Positions 53,570-62,107 of a stretch of DNA of 64,000 bases are shown here, piece by piece. The notes below the pieces were generated by a model that saw only the letters and a program-made list of their open reading frames with translations, did no database searches and was not told the origin of the DNA. The position numbers and the translations under genes are program-made. This stretch comes from Candidatus Zixiibacteriota bacterium (GTDB lineage Bacteria > Zixibacteria > MSB-5A5 > GN15 > FEB-12): assembly GCA_040756055.1 (NCBI GenBank), contig JBFLZR010000004.1, positions 310,001 to 374,000 on the forward strand. The letters are read 5' to 3'. Position 1 is the stretch's first letter; every line of letters begins with the position of its first letter.

Positions 53570-54124
53570 CTAATTTCCTGTGTAAGCCGCAGTCAGCACG
53601 ATATCAGCCGTGTAGGAACCCACCGCCTGATCCACCGCCGGAAATACCGAACCCGCCAGATAGACGTGAAGGATATTATCGGTCGCGTGGAGATTGGTGG
53701 CCGGAAGAGCATAAGGATCGGCCACGACCGGCGCTACTTTCGTAGCAGCGGTTCCAATGTTGGCGTCGATCTCACAGTCCGTCGATGAAAACGAAATGAT
53801 CATCCGGTCCGTGTTCGTTGAATTCCACAAATACTCCGGCAACTGAAGATACAGCGCGACCTCGGCGCCACCCGAACCGGTGACACTGAAATCCGCGGCC
53901 TCAGCTACCACGTCAATATCCGCAGAACTCGGGACACCCTGGAGTACGTTACCGAAGTTCAGATCCTGAACCGAAGTAACGGCAAGTACAGCCTGGACGG
54001 TGGCAGTGGCCTGACCGACCGCAACTTCCTGTGCCGGCGCCGTCAGAGGAATCAGAAGAACTACCACAACCAGACCCACGATGACAATCTTGGAATACTC
54101 CAGGCATCGTCTTAGTCTACTCAT
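53570..54124 (-). CDS. DUF4402-like exported subunit, major pilin candidate B
   Basis: Near-duplicate of the preceding subunit, 184 residues, with signal peptide (IVIVGLVVVVLLIPLTAPAQ). Shared stretches include AVLAVTSVQDLNFGNVLQGV, SADIDVVAEAADF, LQLPEYLWNSTNTDRMIISF and ADIVLTAAYTGN. Differences concentrate around residues 110-145. The single cysteine lies in STDCEIDAN. I choose ATG 54124 with GGGAG seven bases before, over ATG 54148. It is the first gene after a terminator-like hairpin at 54400-54426, so together with subunit A, the chaperone and the usher it may form its own transcript. Confidence 0.82.
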   Translation of the reverse strand: MSRLRRCLEYSKIVIVGLVVVVLLIPLTAPAQEVAVGQATATVQAVLAVTSVQDLNFGNVLQGVPSSADIDVVAEAADFSVTGSGGAEVALYLQLPEYLWNSTNTDRMIISFSSTDCEIDANIGTAATKVAPVVADPYALPATNLHATDNILHVYLAGSVFPAVDQAVGSYTADIVLTAAYTGN

Positions 54125-54454
54125 GTTTAACTCCCATCCGTTGTTCATTATTTTGACATATCCGTTTTTCGAGTCCTTTTGTATGTTTAATCGTCATACA
54201 GTTCACTTTCTTAACAACCCTTTAGAAAAATTTTTGCGATTTGCAATGCTCCCTTTCAGCTTTTCGCATTCCGCCATAGACCACTTACAACATCCCTGTT
54301 TCAAATCAAAAACATGCTGAAAAAAATGAAAGGGAAGACAAGCCGCCATGGCAACGCAAAGCGCTGTTAGACAATATGATATGTCGCTTTTTTGGGGGGG
54401 AACAAAAAAGGAGAGCTGAGCTCTCCTGCGTATTCGTCGCGAATGACCGGCCGG
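54125..54454 (-). other. Intergenic region inside the fimbrial-type locus
   Basis: A 330-base stretch with a terminator-like hairpin for the upstream subunit gene at 54400-54426 and then A/T-rich sequence, including AAAAATTTTT around 54230. A promoter for the pilin-chaperone-usher genes is expected here, but I cannot pick one with confidence. Confidence 0.45.
54400..54426 (-). terminator. Internal terminator of the fimbrial-type locus
   Basis: On the minus strand GGAGAGC and GCTCTCC (54410-54416 and 54420-54426) form a 7-bp stem with a 3-base loop, followed by TTTTTTGTT. It lies 29 bases after the stop of the subunit gene at 54455. Confidence 0.8.
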
Positions 54455-55021
54455 CTATGTTCCGGTGTAGGCCACGGTTACGGTAATGTCGGCGCTGTAA
54501 GGCCCCGAAGTTTGGTCAACAGAAGGAGTTACGCGTCCGCCAAGAAAGATGGCCGTTATGTTTGGACCGGCCGAACCAACCACCAGGCTGGTCGGCAAGT
54601 TGTAAGGATTAACATCCGGCCAGCCATCTCCGAACGCCGATGGATCAATATTGCCGGTCGAATCTACCGAGCAATCAGTCGCCCCAAACCCGACAACCAT
54701 CCGGTCGTCACCGCTGGCTGTCGCAAGGTATTCCGGCAAAGAAATATAAACCGATATCCCGGCCCCACCCAGACCGGAAATCATGAAAATACCTGAATTG
54801 AGAGCATCGTTATTGCCGACTGTCTTGGCTACCCCCTGCAGGACATCTCCGAAATCAAGGTCCTGCACGGAAACGACCGACAAACCCGTGAGAACGTTGG
54901 CTATTGCCAGCCCGTGGGCTACTTCCTGACCGACTACCGGATTCGACAGGGTCAGCACGATTATACCGACGATAACAAAAATACTCCCGAGTGAGCGTGC
55001 GCGATGTTTATAGGTATTCAT
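54455..55021 (-). CDS. DUF4402-like exported subunit C
   Basis: Exported protein of 188 residues with signal peptide (SLGSIFVIVGIIVLTLSNPVVG). It has the family features: AIANVLTGLSVVSVQDLDFGDV at the mature N-terminus (shown here in two halves by its VSVQDLDFG core), ISVYISLPEYLATASGDDRMV, the single cysteine in GATDCSVDST, and the C-terminal strand ADITVTVAYTGT. I choose ATG 55021 because GCAGGAG precedes it; an upstream in-frame ATG at 55078 lacks a site. It diverges from subunits A and B, so it may be a minor or adaptor subunit. It is followed by the internal terminator. Confidence 0.8.
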   Translation of the reverse strand: MNTYKHRARSLGSIFVIVGIIVLTLSNPVVGQEVAHGLAIANVLTGLSVVSVQDLDFGDVLQGVAKTVGNNDALNSGIFMISGLGGAGISVYISLPEYLATASGDDRMVVGFGATDCSVDSTGNIDPSAFGDGWPDVNPYNLPTSLVVGSAGPNITAIFLGGRVTPSVDQTSGPYSADITVTVAYTGT

Positions 55022-55190
55022 GAACGACTCCTGCTTATAGAGAATATTTTCCCGCGTCCCGCCGCTATGACGGCGCATATTCTATAGATAAAATCGCCAT
55101 CGTGCACGCATGTAATTACCTCTGCGGTAATAATACCGGCGCCACCGCCAAAGGCTGTATCAAATCTAAGCAAACTATGGGGAGAATACC

Positions 55191-55685
55191 CTAATTTCCG
55201 GTGTATTGCACCGTGATGACAATCGAAGCGTTATAGCTTCCCTGTTGCTGACGGATACCTGGAATAACGGTCCCGCCGAGCCATATCGTCAGCCCGTTCG
55301 AACCGAGCCGATAAGTCAGCGTGTGCCAGGGATCGAGATCATCGAACTCGGGATCAGATTGATCAGGGCTGGCAGTCGTATCAATAGCGCAATCCGTCTC
55401 GTTGAAAATCATCTGCATATTGAAACCACCGGCGTTCATGTATGTCGGCAGCGTGAAGTTTATCGAAATTTCGTCACCGGCAGTGCCGGTGATCTGAAAC
55501 TCACAGGCCGATCCGGGTGTGGCTTTGTCGATAGCCTTGGGTATGCCGGGGAACACCGCTCCGAACGCGAGATCGTTGTTGATAGTCACATTCTGCGCGA
55601 ACGAGCTCCCTCCCGCGAAAAGAAGTATCGCAAGTGCCGCGAAGCTTAAACCCCTCGCAATAACGAAACCGAATGATGATCTCAT
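55191..55685 (-). CDS. DUF4402-like exported subunit D
   Basis: Exported protein of 164 residues with signal peptide (GLSFAALAILLFAGGSSFAQ). It is the shortest of the five DUF4402-like proteins and starts the mature part with NVTINNDLAFGAVFPGIPKA, a compact version of the conserved N-terminal strand. The single cysteine block is FNETDCAIDTT, preceded by ISINFTLPTYMN, plus an extra cysteine early in the mature part (SACEFQITG). The last strand is NASIVITVQYTGN. No strong ribosome site precedes ATG 55685. The missing N-terminal extension could mean a terminal position in a fibre, since such a subunit could not donate a strand; this is inference. Confidence 0.78.
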   Translation of the reverse strand: MRSSFGFVIARGLSFAALAILLFAGGSSFAQNVTINNDLAFGAVFPGIPKAIDKATPGSACEFQITGTAGDEISINFTLPTYMNAGGFNMQMIFNETDCAIDTTASPDQSDPEFDDLDPWHTLTYRLGSNGLTIWLGGTVIPGIRQQQGSYNASIVITVQYTGN

Positions 55686-55755
55686 GGGAAAAAACTATGA
55701 GAAGATGACTCCCACGTCAACTTTTAACTGAAGACCCGAACCGCTCGGAAGATAC

Positions 55756-56235
55756 TCAATTTTCAGTATAAATGAGAGTGATCGTACAACTGCCGCAGTC
55801 CGCCGATAGACTGCCTATGACTTCATTCAGATCAAGAAGGGCATTTCCCGGTTGATAGGGATCGGCCGAAACGGATGCGAACCGAAGGTGCCGCACTGCC
55901 GGACCCGAAAATCGTCCCTGCGTATCATCATCCGAGGACACTTCAATCAGCACCGACCCGACAGACGGAGAACGCAAAAACAGATTATCGAGCCGCAGGG
56001 ATTCTTCGCTGCTTTCGCCCCATGATGCCATCGTCATACCGATTTGCGTTTGCGGACTCATTGTCAAAAGAGTGTCTTCCGGCGACACAATCCCGATCGC
56101 CGGCACGACTGTAGCCGTGGCCGAAATCGAAGCCGATGCCCGACCGATGAACATCTCCGCCACCCCGGGCGCGAATGAAATCGCGAAAATCACCGCTGTT
56201 GATAAAATGATTCTAAGCAGCCGACCAAGTCCCAT
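55756..56235 (-). CDS. Divergent exported subunit E of the fimbrial-type locus
   Basis: Exported protein of 159 residues with signal peptide (LLRIILSTAVIFAISFAPGVA). It does not show the DUF4402 'dLnFG' motif, but it has similar size, a mature N-terminus with alternating residues (ASASISATATVVPAIGIVSP) and the same kind of last strand, CTITLIYTEN. Two cysteines near the end (DCGSC) are unique in the set. Position between two DUF4402-like genes on the same strand supports membership of the same assembly; it could be a tip, adaptor or regulatory subunit. It is separated from the first gene of the locus by 215 bases and from subunit D by 70. No family recognised. Confidence 0.7.
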   Translation of the reverse strand: MGLGRLLRIILSTAVIFAISFAPGVAEMFIGRASASISATATVVPAIGIVSPEDTLLTMSPQTQIGMTMASWGESSEESLRLDNLFLRSPSVGSVLIEVSSDDDTQGRFSGPAVRHLRFASVSADPYQPGNALLDLNEVIGSLSADCGSCTITLIYTEN

Positions 56236-56450
56236 GTCAGTACCTGATTAACAAATGGTGTGTACACCATCAAGATACCGAAAAAACCGAATTTGTCAAT
56301 GAGATTGTCGACAGCCAAAATTAAAGTGGACCCGTATCATCCACAGAAATCAGAGCATACGGCTGCAATGGAAAACACGGGCAGAACAATGCCCTCTCCC
56401 CCGGATCAAACGATGACAATAGCGGATGAAGCCCGCCCTATCCGCTATCG

Positions 56451-56981
56451 TCAACTTCCCGTATAAGCAACCGTCAACACAACATCGCTGGCGTAGTCGC
56501 CGCCGGTCTGGGACACTGTCGGAAGCACCGTTCCGCCAATCCAGATCATCAGCGTCGCGCCCGCTCCGATATTGAGCGTAGCCGGTCCGTTGGGATCCAA
56601 TACACCGGCCGGGGATGTCTGCCCGGCTCCGGTGCCGTCGTCGTACGAAGCATCGGTGTTGTTGAATATGACCCGCAGGTAAGCCAGTGAATCCGACGTT
56701 ACGAGCGAGTCCGGAAGCTCAAAGTCGACCGAAACCTCGGCATTGCTCGTACCGGTCACGGTCCACTCACCGGCAAAGCCCACCGTCGCCTTATTAACCG
56801 ACTTATTCACTCCGGGCGTCACCGTTCCGAACTGAAGGTTGTTGGTACCGACGACATTCAGAGTTGACACTACTGTTGCTAGAGCCTGGATGGTTCCCCG
56901 CTCCTGCGCTTGCGACAGGGCTGTCAACAAAAGCAGACAAACAAGTACTCCAAACAGGGCCCGGCCTATTGTTCTGGCCAA
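56451..56981 (-). CDS. DUF4402-like exported subunit F, first gene of the locus
   Basis: Exported protein of 176 residues with signal peptide (ALFGVLVCLLLLTALSQAQ). Mature N-terminus GTIQALATVVSTLNVVGTNN and then LQFGTVTPGVNKSV follow the DUF4402 pattern; later SVDFELPDSLVTSD, NNTDASYDDG and the final strand SDVVLTVAYTGS. The cysteine found in the other copies at TDC is alanine here (TDA), so this subunit has no cysteine in the mature part. The start is a TTG with AAGGAGG upstream. It is the first gene of the minus-strand locus; the upstream region at 56982-57292 should hold its promoter. Confidence 0.8.
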   Translation of the reverse strand: MARTIGRALFGVLVCLLLLTALSQAQERGTIQALATVVSTLNVVGTNNLQFGTVTPGVNKSVNKATVGFAGEWTVTGTSNAEVSVDFELPDSLVTSDSLAYLRVIFNNTDASYDDGTGAGQTSPAGVLDPNGPATLNIGAGATLMIWIGGTVLPTVSQTGGDYASDVVLTVAYTGS

Positions 56982-57292
56982 AGCAACCTCCTTGTTTCAG
57001 GTTTCCAAGTTCTCTGAAACACTGAAAGTGCAAGGCCGATGCCGTAGCGCCTCTTACAGCCAACCCCTTGTCGTTCAGTCTGATGCCGTTAGCACGTCTG
57101 CCTGACAGCCTTTGTCGGAACATCCCGCAGTGAGGGAAAATCCCCACACCTGACCACTTAAGCCCTTACCCGCCAAAATATTTTGGGGAGGCCCTAAAGT
57201 ATTGCCACGCCTTTCCGATTAAATGCAGTGAAGCGACTGTTCAAAAATTAAACAGCGCACTTGAAATAGGATAATTCAAGGACGACCACGCC
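56982..57292. other. Divergent regulatory region upstream of the fimbrial-type locus
   Basis: A 311-base stretch between subunit F (minus) and the propeller gene at 57293 (plus). It contains a 14-bp perfect palindrome CCAAAATATTTTGG (57173-57186) and, on the minus strand, a GGGGATTTTCCC element (around 57135-57145). No clear sigma-70 promoter was seen for either direction. The AAGGAGG ribosome site of subunit F lies at its left end. Confidence 0.5.
57173..57186. promoter_or_regulatory. 14-bp palindrome, candidate operator
   Basis: CCAAAATATTTTGG is perfectly palindromic and lies in the divergent region about 190 bases upstream of subunit F and 107 bases upstream of the gene at 57293. Length and A/T core fit a dimeric regulator site. 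Confidence 0.45.
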
Positions 57293-58774
57293 ATGTTTAG
57301 GCATATGGGATATGCTCCAAAAATTCTGGTGGCACTGGCAATCAGTGCATCGCCGGTCCTCTGCCAGGACCTGCTGTGGTACAAAAACTACGGCGGGCCA
57401 TACAACGAATTCGGCAACTCCTGCCAGCAGGACGCCAACGGCGACTTCTATTTTCTTGGCACCACCTACTCCGACGCTACCAACGGCTTCGATATCTACC
57501 TTGTAAAAACCGATTCGCTCGGAAATCGACTGTTCGCCAGAACATATGGCGGCGCTCTCTCCGAATACGGTTACGACTTGCGCATGACGACCGATGGCGG
57601 TTTCGTCATTGTCGGAAGCACCAAATCGTATGGGGCAGGTGAAAAGGATGTTTATCTGCTCAAAATCAATGCCGACGGTGACCTTCAATGGAGCCGCACC
57701 TACGGCGGTGTCGCCGATGACGAGGGTCGATCGGTCAGACAGACTACCGATGACGGCTTCATCATCGCCGGCGGCACCTTCTCATTCGGCGCCGGCTATC
57801 AGGATGTCTACCTCATCAAAACAGATCAGTACGGCAATCTCGTCTGGCAGGAAACGTTCGGGGGCGCGGGCGGAGAATCCGCCGCGGCTGTACGCCAAAC
57901 GCCCGATGGTGGATATATCGCGGTGGGTTCCACCGGGTCCTTCGGCGATGGCTACAGCAGCATCTATGCGGTTCGCGTCAGTCAGGCCGGCGACTCCATG
58001 TGGGCCGCCACCTATGGGGGACTGAAAGCCGACTACGGTTACTCGGTGGAAACAGCGATGGATGGCGGCATAATAATCGCGGGCGCTACCGCCTCGTTCG
58101 GAGCGGGCTCCTCCGATGCTTACCTGATAAAAACCGATCCGAGCGGCTATGTTGAATGGCAACGAACCTATGGCGGCGCCGATGATGATCGCGCCTATTC
58201 CGTGAAGGAGACACCCGCCGGTGACTTTATACTGGCAGGAAGCACCCTTTCGTTCAGCTCCACCTTTAACGTCTATCTGGTCAAAACCAATCCCGTTGGC
58301 GAGGCAATCTGGTCCCGAAATTACGGAGGCGTGGAATCCGACTACTGCGAAATGATCCTCCGCGACAAAGATAACAACTACATTCTGGTCGGACGCTCCT
58401 ACTCCTACACCTCCGGCGGATCCGACCTCTATGTGCTAAAAATACTTGGCGACCCCGCTACCGATGTCTTCGAACAGCTCCCCGGAGAGCTTCCCGCCAT
58501 CGCCGAGCTGGCCCAGAACTATCCGAATCCGTTTAACCTGTCAACGGCTATCGAGTTCTCGCTCAATTCACGAAGCCCGGTAACGCTCTCCATATACAAT
58601 GTCCTTGGGCAGAGAGTGAAACAATGGTCGGAGCCATCGCTGGCCGCCGGCATTTACCGATACGAGTGGGACGGCCAATCCGAGTCCGGCAACACCGTGG
58701 CATCAGGCGTTTATTTCTATCACCTCGAGGCCGGCGTGTTCAGCGAGTCCAGAAAAATGATTTTACTGAAATAA
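57293..58774 (+). CDS. Secreted repeat propeller with type IX sorting domain
   Basis: Secreted protein of 493 residues with signal peptide ([14 protein letters not shown]). It contains about seven repeats of roughly 50 residues with the pattern '[27 protein letters not shown]', for example [34 protein letters not shown] and [10 protein letters not shown]. This makes a beta-propeller. The end is the sorting domain [12 protein letters not shown] to RKMILLK, so the protein should be exported by type IX secretion. It is divergent from the fimbrial-type locus and might share regulation with it. ATG 57293 has AAGGACG upstream; ATG 57305 is an alternative. No enzymatic residues recognised. Confidence 0.88.
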   Translation: MFRHMGYAPKILVALAISASPVLCQDLLWYKNYGGPYNEFGNSCQQDANGDFYFLGTTYSDATNGFDIYLVKTDSLGNRLFARTYGGALSEYGYDLRMTTDGGFVIVGSTKSYGAGEKDVYLLKINADGDLQWSRTYGGVADDEGRSVRQTTDDGFIIAGGTFSFGAGYQDVYLIKTDQYGNLVWQETFGGAGGESAAAVRQTPDGGYIAVGSTGSFGDGYSSIYAVRVSQAGDSMWAATYGGLKADYGYSVETAMDGGIIIAGATASFGAGSSDAYLIKTDPSGYVEWQRTYGGADDDRAYSVKETPAGDFILAGSTLSFSSTFNVYLVKTNPVGEAIWSRNYGGVESDYCEMILRDKDNNYILVGRSYSYTSGGSDLYVLKILGDPATDVFEQLPGELPAIAELAQNYPNPFNLSTAIEFSLNSRSPVTLSIYNVLGQRVKQWSEPSLAAGIYRYEWDGQSESGNTVASGVYFYHLEAGVFSESRKMILLK

Positions 58775-58807
58775 GACAACCATGTGAATACATTGTCATT
58801 CTCCACG

Positions 58808-58841
58808 AAAAAAGTCGGGACCAAAAAGTCCCGACTTTTTT
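58808..58841. terminator. Bidirectional terminator
   Basis: AAAAAAGTCGGGAC (58808-58821) pairs perfectly with GTCCCGACTTTTTT (58828-58841), a 14-bp stem ending in A-run/T-run. It separates the convergent propeller and ABC-ATPase genes. Confidence 0.95.
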
Positions 58842-58868
58842 ATCAGCACTAGCTCCACAAGGGAATTC

Positions 58869-59549
58869 TTACAGCAAATTCCCGTTGGTGTCAATCAGAC
58901 CGTCTTTGAGTTTGATGATTCTCTCGGTCCGTTTGGCGATATTCATGTCGTGCGTGATAATGATGATCGTCTTGCCCATTTCACGAAGTTCGTCGAAAAT
59001 CTTAACGATTTCACCGCCCGATTTACTGTCGAGATTACCGGTCGGTTCATCGGCGAGGATTATGTCCGGTTCGTTCGCCAGCGCCCGCGCGATAGCCACG
59101 CGCTGCATCTCACCGCCCGACATTTCCGTTGGCTTATTATTGAGCTTATCGGCCAACCCGACTCGCGCCAGCAGATCCAGCACCCGCCTGCGGCGATTCT
59201 TGCCGTTGGTGCGGGAAAACAGCAGGGGAAGTTCCACGTTTTCAAAAGCGGTCGCGTATGGCAACAAATTGAACGCCTGAAACACGAAACCTATCTTCTG
59301 ATTGCGAATATCAGCCAGTTGATTCGAAGTCATACTGTTTACCGGCTGACCGTCCAGCAAATAATCGCCCGCCGTCGGTACATCAAGACAGCCTACGATA
59401 TTCATCAGTGTCGACTTGCCCGAACCCGATGGTCCTACCACGGCTACGTATTCACCTTTTCGCACCTGAAAATCTATGCCCTTGAGGGCCTTGAACTCCA
59501 CGCTTCCCGTTATATAAGCCTTCTCGACTTTCTTCAAATCTATCAGCAT
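58869..59549 (-). CDS. ABC transporter ATPase, LolD/MacB type
   Basis: Cytoplasmic ATPase of 226 residues that powers the adjacent permeases. All motifs are intact: Walker [10 protein letters not shown] near residue 42, Q-loop ([14 protein letters not shown] near 90), signature [15 protein letters not shown] near 140, Walker [13 protein letters not shown] near 165, and the switch histidine in TIIIITHDM. The sequence is typical of the LolD/MacB group. I choose ATG 59549, six bases after GGGAG, over ATG 59555. It is the last gene of a four-gene operon (adaptor, permease, permease, ATPase). Confidence 0.96.
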   Translation of the reverse strand: MLIDLKKVEKAYITGSVEFKALKGIDFQVRKGEYVAVVGPSGSGKSTLMNIVGCLDVPTAGDYLLDGQPVNSMTSNQLADIRNQKIGFVFQAFNLLPYATAFENVELPLLFSRTNGKNRRRRVLDLLARVGLADKLNNKPTEMSGGEMQRVAIARALANEPDIILADEPTGNLDSKSGGEIVKIFDELREMGKTIIIITHDMNIAKRTERIIKLKDGLIDTNGNLL

Positions 59550-59588
59550 ATTCATCTCCCGTCCGCGCTCTATCTCCCGCCTGGTCCT

Positions 59589-60836
59589 TTACTCATATCT
59601 CAACGACTCCACCGGGCTTACCGAAGCCGCCTTCATGGCCGGAAACAGCCCGGAGAGAATTCCCATAATCCCGAGGATGATAATGACAATTACGCCAATC
59701 TCCAGCGAGATAGTCGGCCGACCCATCATCTCCAGCACATCCGATTCTATCGGGACACGCTTGAAAGCCTCAGTCATAATGTAACTGATCGCCATTCCCC
59801 CAAACCCGCCGAAGAACGTGATAATCAGAGCCTCGATCAAAAACTGTATCAGTATGTACGATCTGCGCGCGCCCATGGCCATCTTGATACCTATCTCACG
59901 GGTTCTTTCCTTGATGGATACATACATGATATTCGCCACGCCGACACCGGCGATCAGCAGCGTCAATCCGCCGATAATACCAAGAAATATCTTTATCCCG
60001 ACCAGAACGTTGGTAAATTCCTTACTTGAGGCTACCGTGTCCCAGAGCGAGAGAGCCCGATCGTCCTTGGGATCAAACTTGTACTTCGCCCCCATCGCCT
60101 CAAACAGCTTCTTTTCCACTGCTTCGTTTTGATTCGCATCACGAAGCTGATACACAATGTCATCCAGATAGGGATCGCCATACATAGCCTCAAAAGTCGT
60201 CAGCGGAATCACCAGCTTGTCCTCATCCATCCCGGAGTAGTTGCCCATCACTCGTTTTTCCTTCATGACGCCAACGACTGTAAACGGCACGGAATTGACC
60301 ATCACCTGCTCACCTATCGCATTCTCCTTGCCAAAAATGCGATCCTTGAGTTCCCATCCCAGAAACGCCACTCGTCGCCTCAACTCCATGTCCTTGTCAT
60401 TAATCATGCGACCGCCCCACTCGGGAATGTAGTTGCGCATCTGCTCGTAGTTCGGAGTCACGCCGATCACGTGTTCACTCAAAACAACGTCCTTGAACTC
60501 CACGCGCTGGCCCCAACGGTCATATTCGCCACCAACGCGCTCAATCTCGGGAATCTTGTTTTTGATATAGTCAATATCTTCCTGCTTCAGATAGACCTTC
60601 CTGCCCTTTCCCATCCCCTGATAAGCCACCGATGTCTGTCCGCCCCAGAGAACGACGATATTCTGCCCCATTCCCTTCTGCTGCGTGCCGAGCTGCCGGT
60701 GAAGTCCCTCACCGAATCCCAGAAGCAACATGATTGAAACCGTACCCCAACCGAGGGCCATAAGAGTCAGAGTGATCCGCTTTTTCTGCTTGCGAAAATC
60801 GCGAATGAAAACGTTGTAGATTATTGATAGTCTCAT
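59589..60836 (-). CDS. MacB/FtsX-type ABC transporter permease
   Basis: Inner-membrane permease of 415 residues without ATPase domain. The N-terminal helix (ITLTLMALGWGTVSIMLLLGF) is followed by the MacB periplasmic domain (about 50-270) and three C-terminal helices. The coupling segment is KERTREIGIKMAMGARRSY and the FtsX-like tail is GLFPAMKAASVSPVESLRYE. It pairs with the permease at 60842, from which it is separated by 5 bases. Compared with the orphan set at 6776-9259 it shares the same architecture. The exporter substrate cannot be inferred. Confidence 0.93.
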   Translation of the reverse strand: MRLSIIYNVFIRDFRKQKKRITLTLMALGWGTVSIMLLLGFGEGLHRQLGTQQKGMGQNIVVLWGGQTSVAYQGMGKGRKVYLKQEDIDYIKNKIPEIERVGGEYDRWGQRVEFKDVVLSEHVIGVTPNYEQMRNYIPEWGGRMINDKDMELRRRVAFLGWELKDRIFGKENAIGEQVMVNSVPFTVVGVMKEKRVMGNYSGMDEDKLVIPLTTFEAMYGDPYLDDIVYQLRDANQNEAVEKKLFEAMGAKYKFDPKDDRALSLWDTVASSKEFTNVLVGIKIFLGIIGGLTLLIAGVGVANIMYVSIKERTREIGIKMAMGARRSYILIQFLIEALIITFFGGFGGMAISYIMTEAFKRVPIESDVLEMMGRPTISLEIGVIVIIILGIMGILSGLFPAMKAASVSPVESLRYE

Positions 60837-60841
60837 AATGC

Positions 60842-62077
60842 CTAAAACAACTTAAGTGCCTGCACCGGCTGCAAATTAGCGGCCCTTCGCGCCGGAAATA
60901 TTCCTGCTCCCAGACCAACCAATCCGAGAATCGCCATAGTACTTACCGCCGCCCCGAAATCAACGCTGGGCGTACCCACGAAATCACCAAGATTTAGACT
61001 CGGAAATATCGCTATTATCAACCAGGCGAACAAGAACCCAAGAACACCGCCCACACCGGTTATGAGCAAGGTCTCGAAGACAAACTGCCACAGGATAAAG
61101 CTCTTGCGCGCTCCCAATGCCATCTTGATGCCAATCTCTTTCGTGCGCTCCTCCAGCACCACATTCATGATATTCGTCACGCCGATACCACCGGTGATGA
61201 GAGTCGCCACGCCGATTCCCACAAGAAACATCGAAAACGCCATAAAGAAATTCTTCAAAAACGCAAACCCTTTCGTGGTGTCCCACACCGAAATTGCCTC
61301 TCGATCAGTCGGATCGAACCGGTATTTCGCGCCGAGAATCTCAAAAACTTCCTTGCGGGCTTCTTCCATCGAACCGTTCGGCCAACACTGCCCGACGAAA
61401 TTGTTGACATACCGACGGCTATACATCGATTCGAACGTAGTCAACGGAATGAAAATCGCCCTGCTGTCGCGCCCACTGTATGAACTGTTCTGCTGCTTCT
61501 TCACCATGTGTCCCACGACCGTGAACGGCATTCCGTTGATTAAGATTTCTTTGCCGACAGCATCTTCATCACCGAACAAATCCTCCTTGAGAAGATTGCC
61601 TATAAAGCACACGCGACGTCTTTCATCCAAATCGCGGTCGTTAATGAAGCGCGAACCGAAGGTCGGGTTCACATTGCGCATCGGGCCATATTCCGGCCAG
61701 ATACCATGGATCGAGCGGAGAGTGGACTGCTTGCCGTATCTGACATTCACGTTCCAGTTGATGTACTCGGGCGAAATACGCTGAAAATGTTGCGTCTTGG
61801 ATTTAATGAGACTCACGTCTTCAGCCGTCGGACGAATAGCACGTCCTTTCGGAAGCCCCTGGAACTCCTTGGCCGTAAGCTGGCCCCAGAAAATGGCGAT
61901 ATTCTCGCCCATACCTCGCTGGGATTTCAACTGTGCCTCGGTGATCCCCTTGCCGAACCCAAACAACAGCACAATCGAACAGGTGCCCCAGAAAATCCCG
62001 AACATCGTCATGGCCGTCCGAAGTTTCTGGCGACGCATGTCGTTGAGAAATTGTTTTATCGTAACCAGCGGTATCAC
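60842..62077 (-). CDS. MacB/FtsX-type ABC transporter permease
   Basis: Second permease of the complete exporter, 411 residues. It has an N-terminal helix (LRTAMTMFGIFWGTCSIVLLF), a MacB-type periplasmic domain and the C-terminal FtsX domain with LEERTKEIGIKMALGARKSF and tail GIFPARRAANLQPVQALKLF. I choose a GTG start at 62077 because GGAGAG lies six bases upstream; the longer TTG start at 62095 is less likely. It follows the adaptor gene and probably forms a heterodimer with the permease at 59589. Confidence 0.92.
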   Translation of the reverse strand: MIPLVTIKQFLNDMRRQKLRTAMTMFGIFWGTCSIVLLFGFGKGITEAQLKSQRGMGENIAIFWGQLTAKEFQGLPKGRAIRPTAEDVSLIKSKTQHFQRISPEYINWNVNVRYGKQSTLRSIHGIWPEYGPMRNVNPTFGSRFINDRDLDERRRVCFIGNLLKEDLFGDEDAVGKEILINGMPFTVVGHMVKKQQNSSYSGRDSRAIFIPLTTFESMYSRRYVNNFVGQCWPNGSMEEARKEVFEILGAKYRFDPTDREAISVWDTTKGFAFLKNFFMAFSMFLVGIGVATLITGGIGVTNIMNVVLEERTKEIGIKMALGARKSFILWQFVFETLLITGVGGVLGFLFAWLIIAIFPSLNLGDFVGTPSVDFGAAVSTMAILGLVGLGAGIFPARRAANLQPVQALKLF

Positions 62078-62107
62078 GGCTCTCTCTCCAGACAATACTA
62101 CTTTGTG

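Noticed and set aside
58950-60029. 359-residue open frame on the plus strand
   Set aside because: Antisense shadow across the ABC ATPase and permease genes, no recognisable domain.
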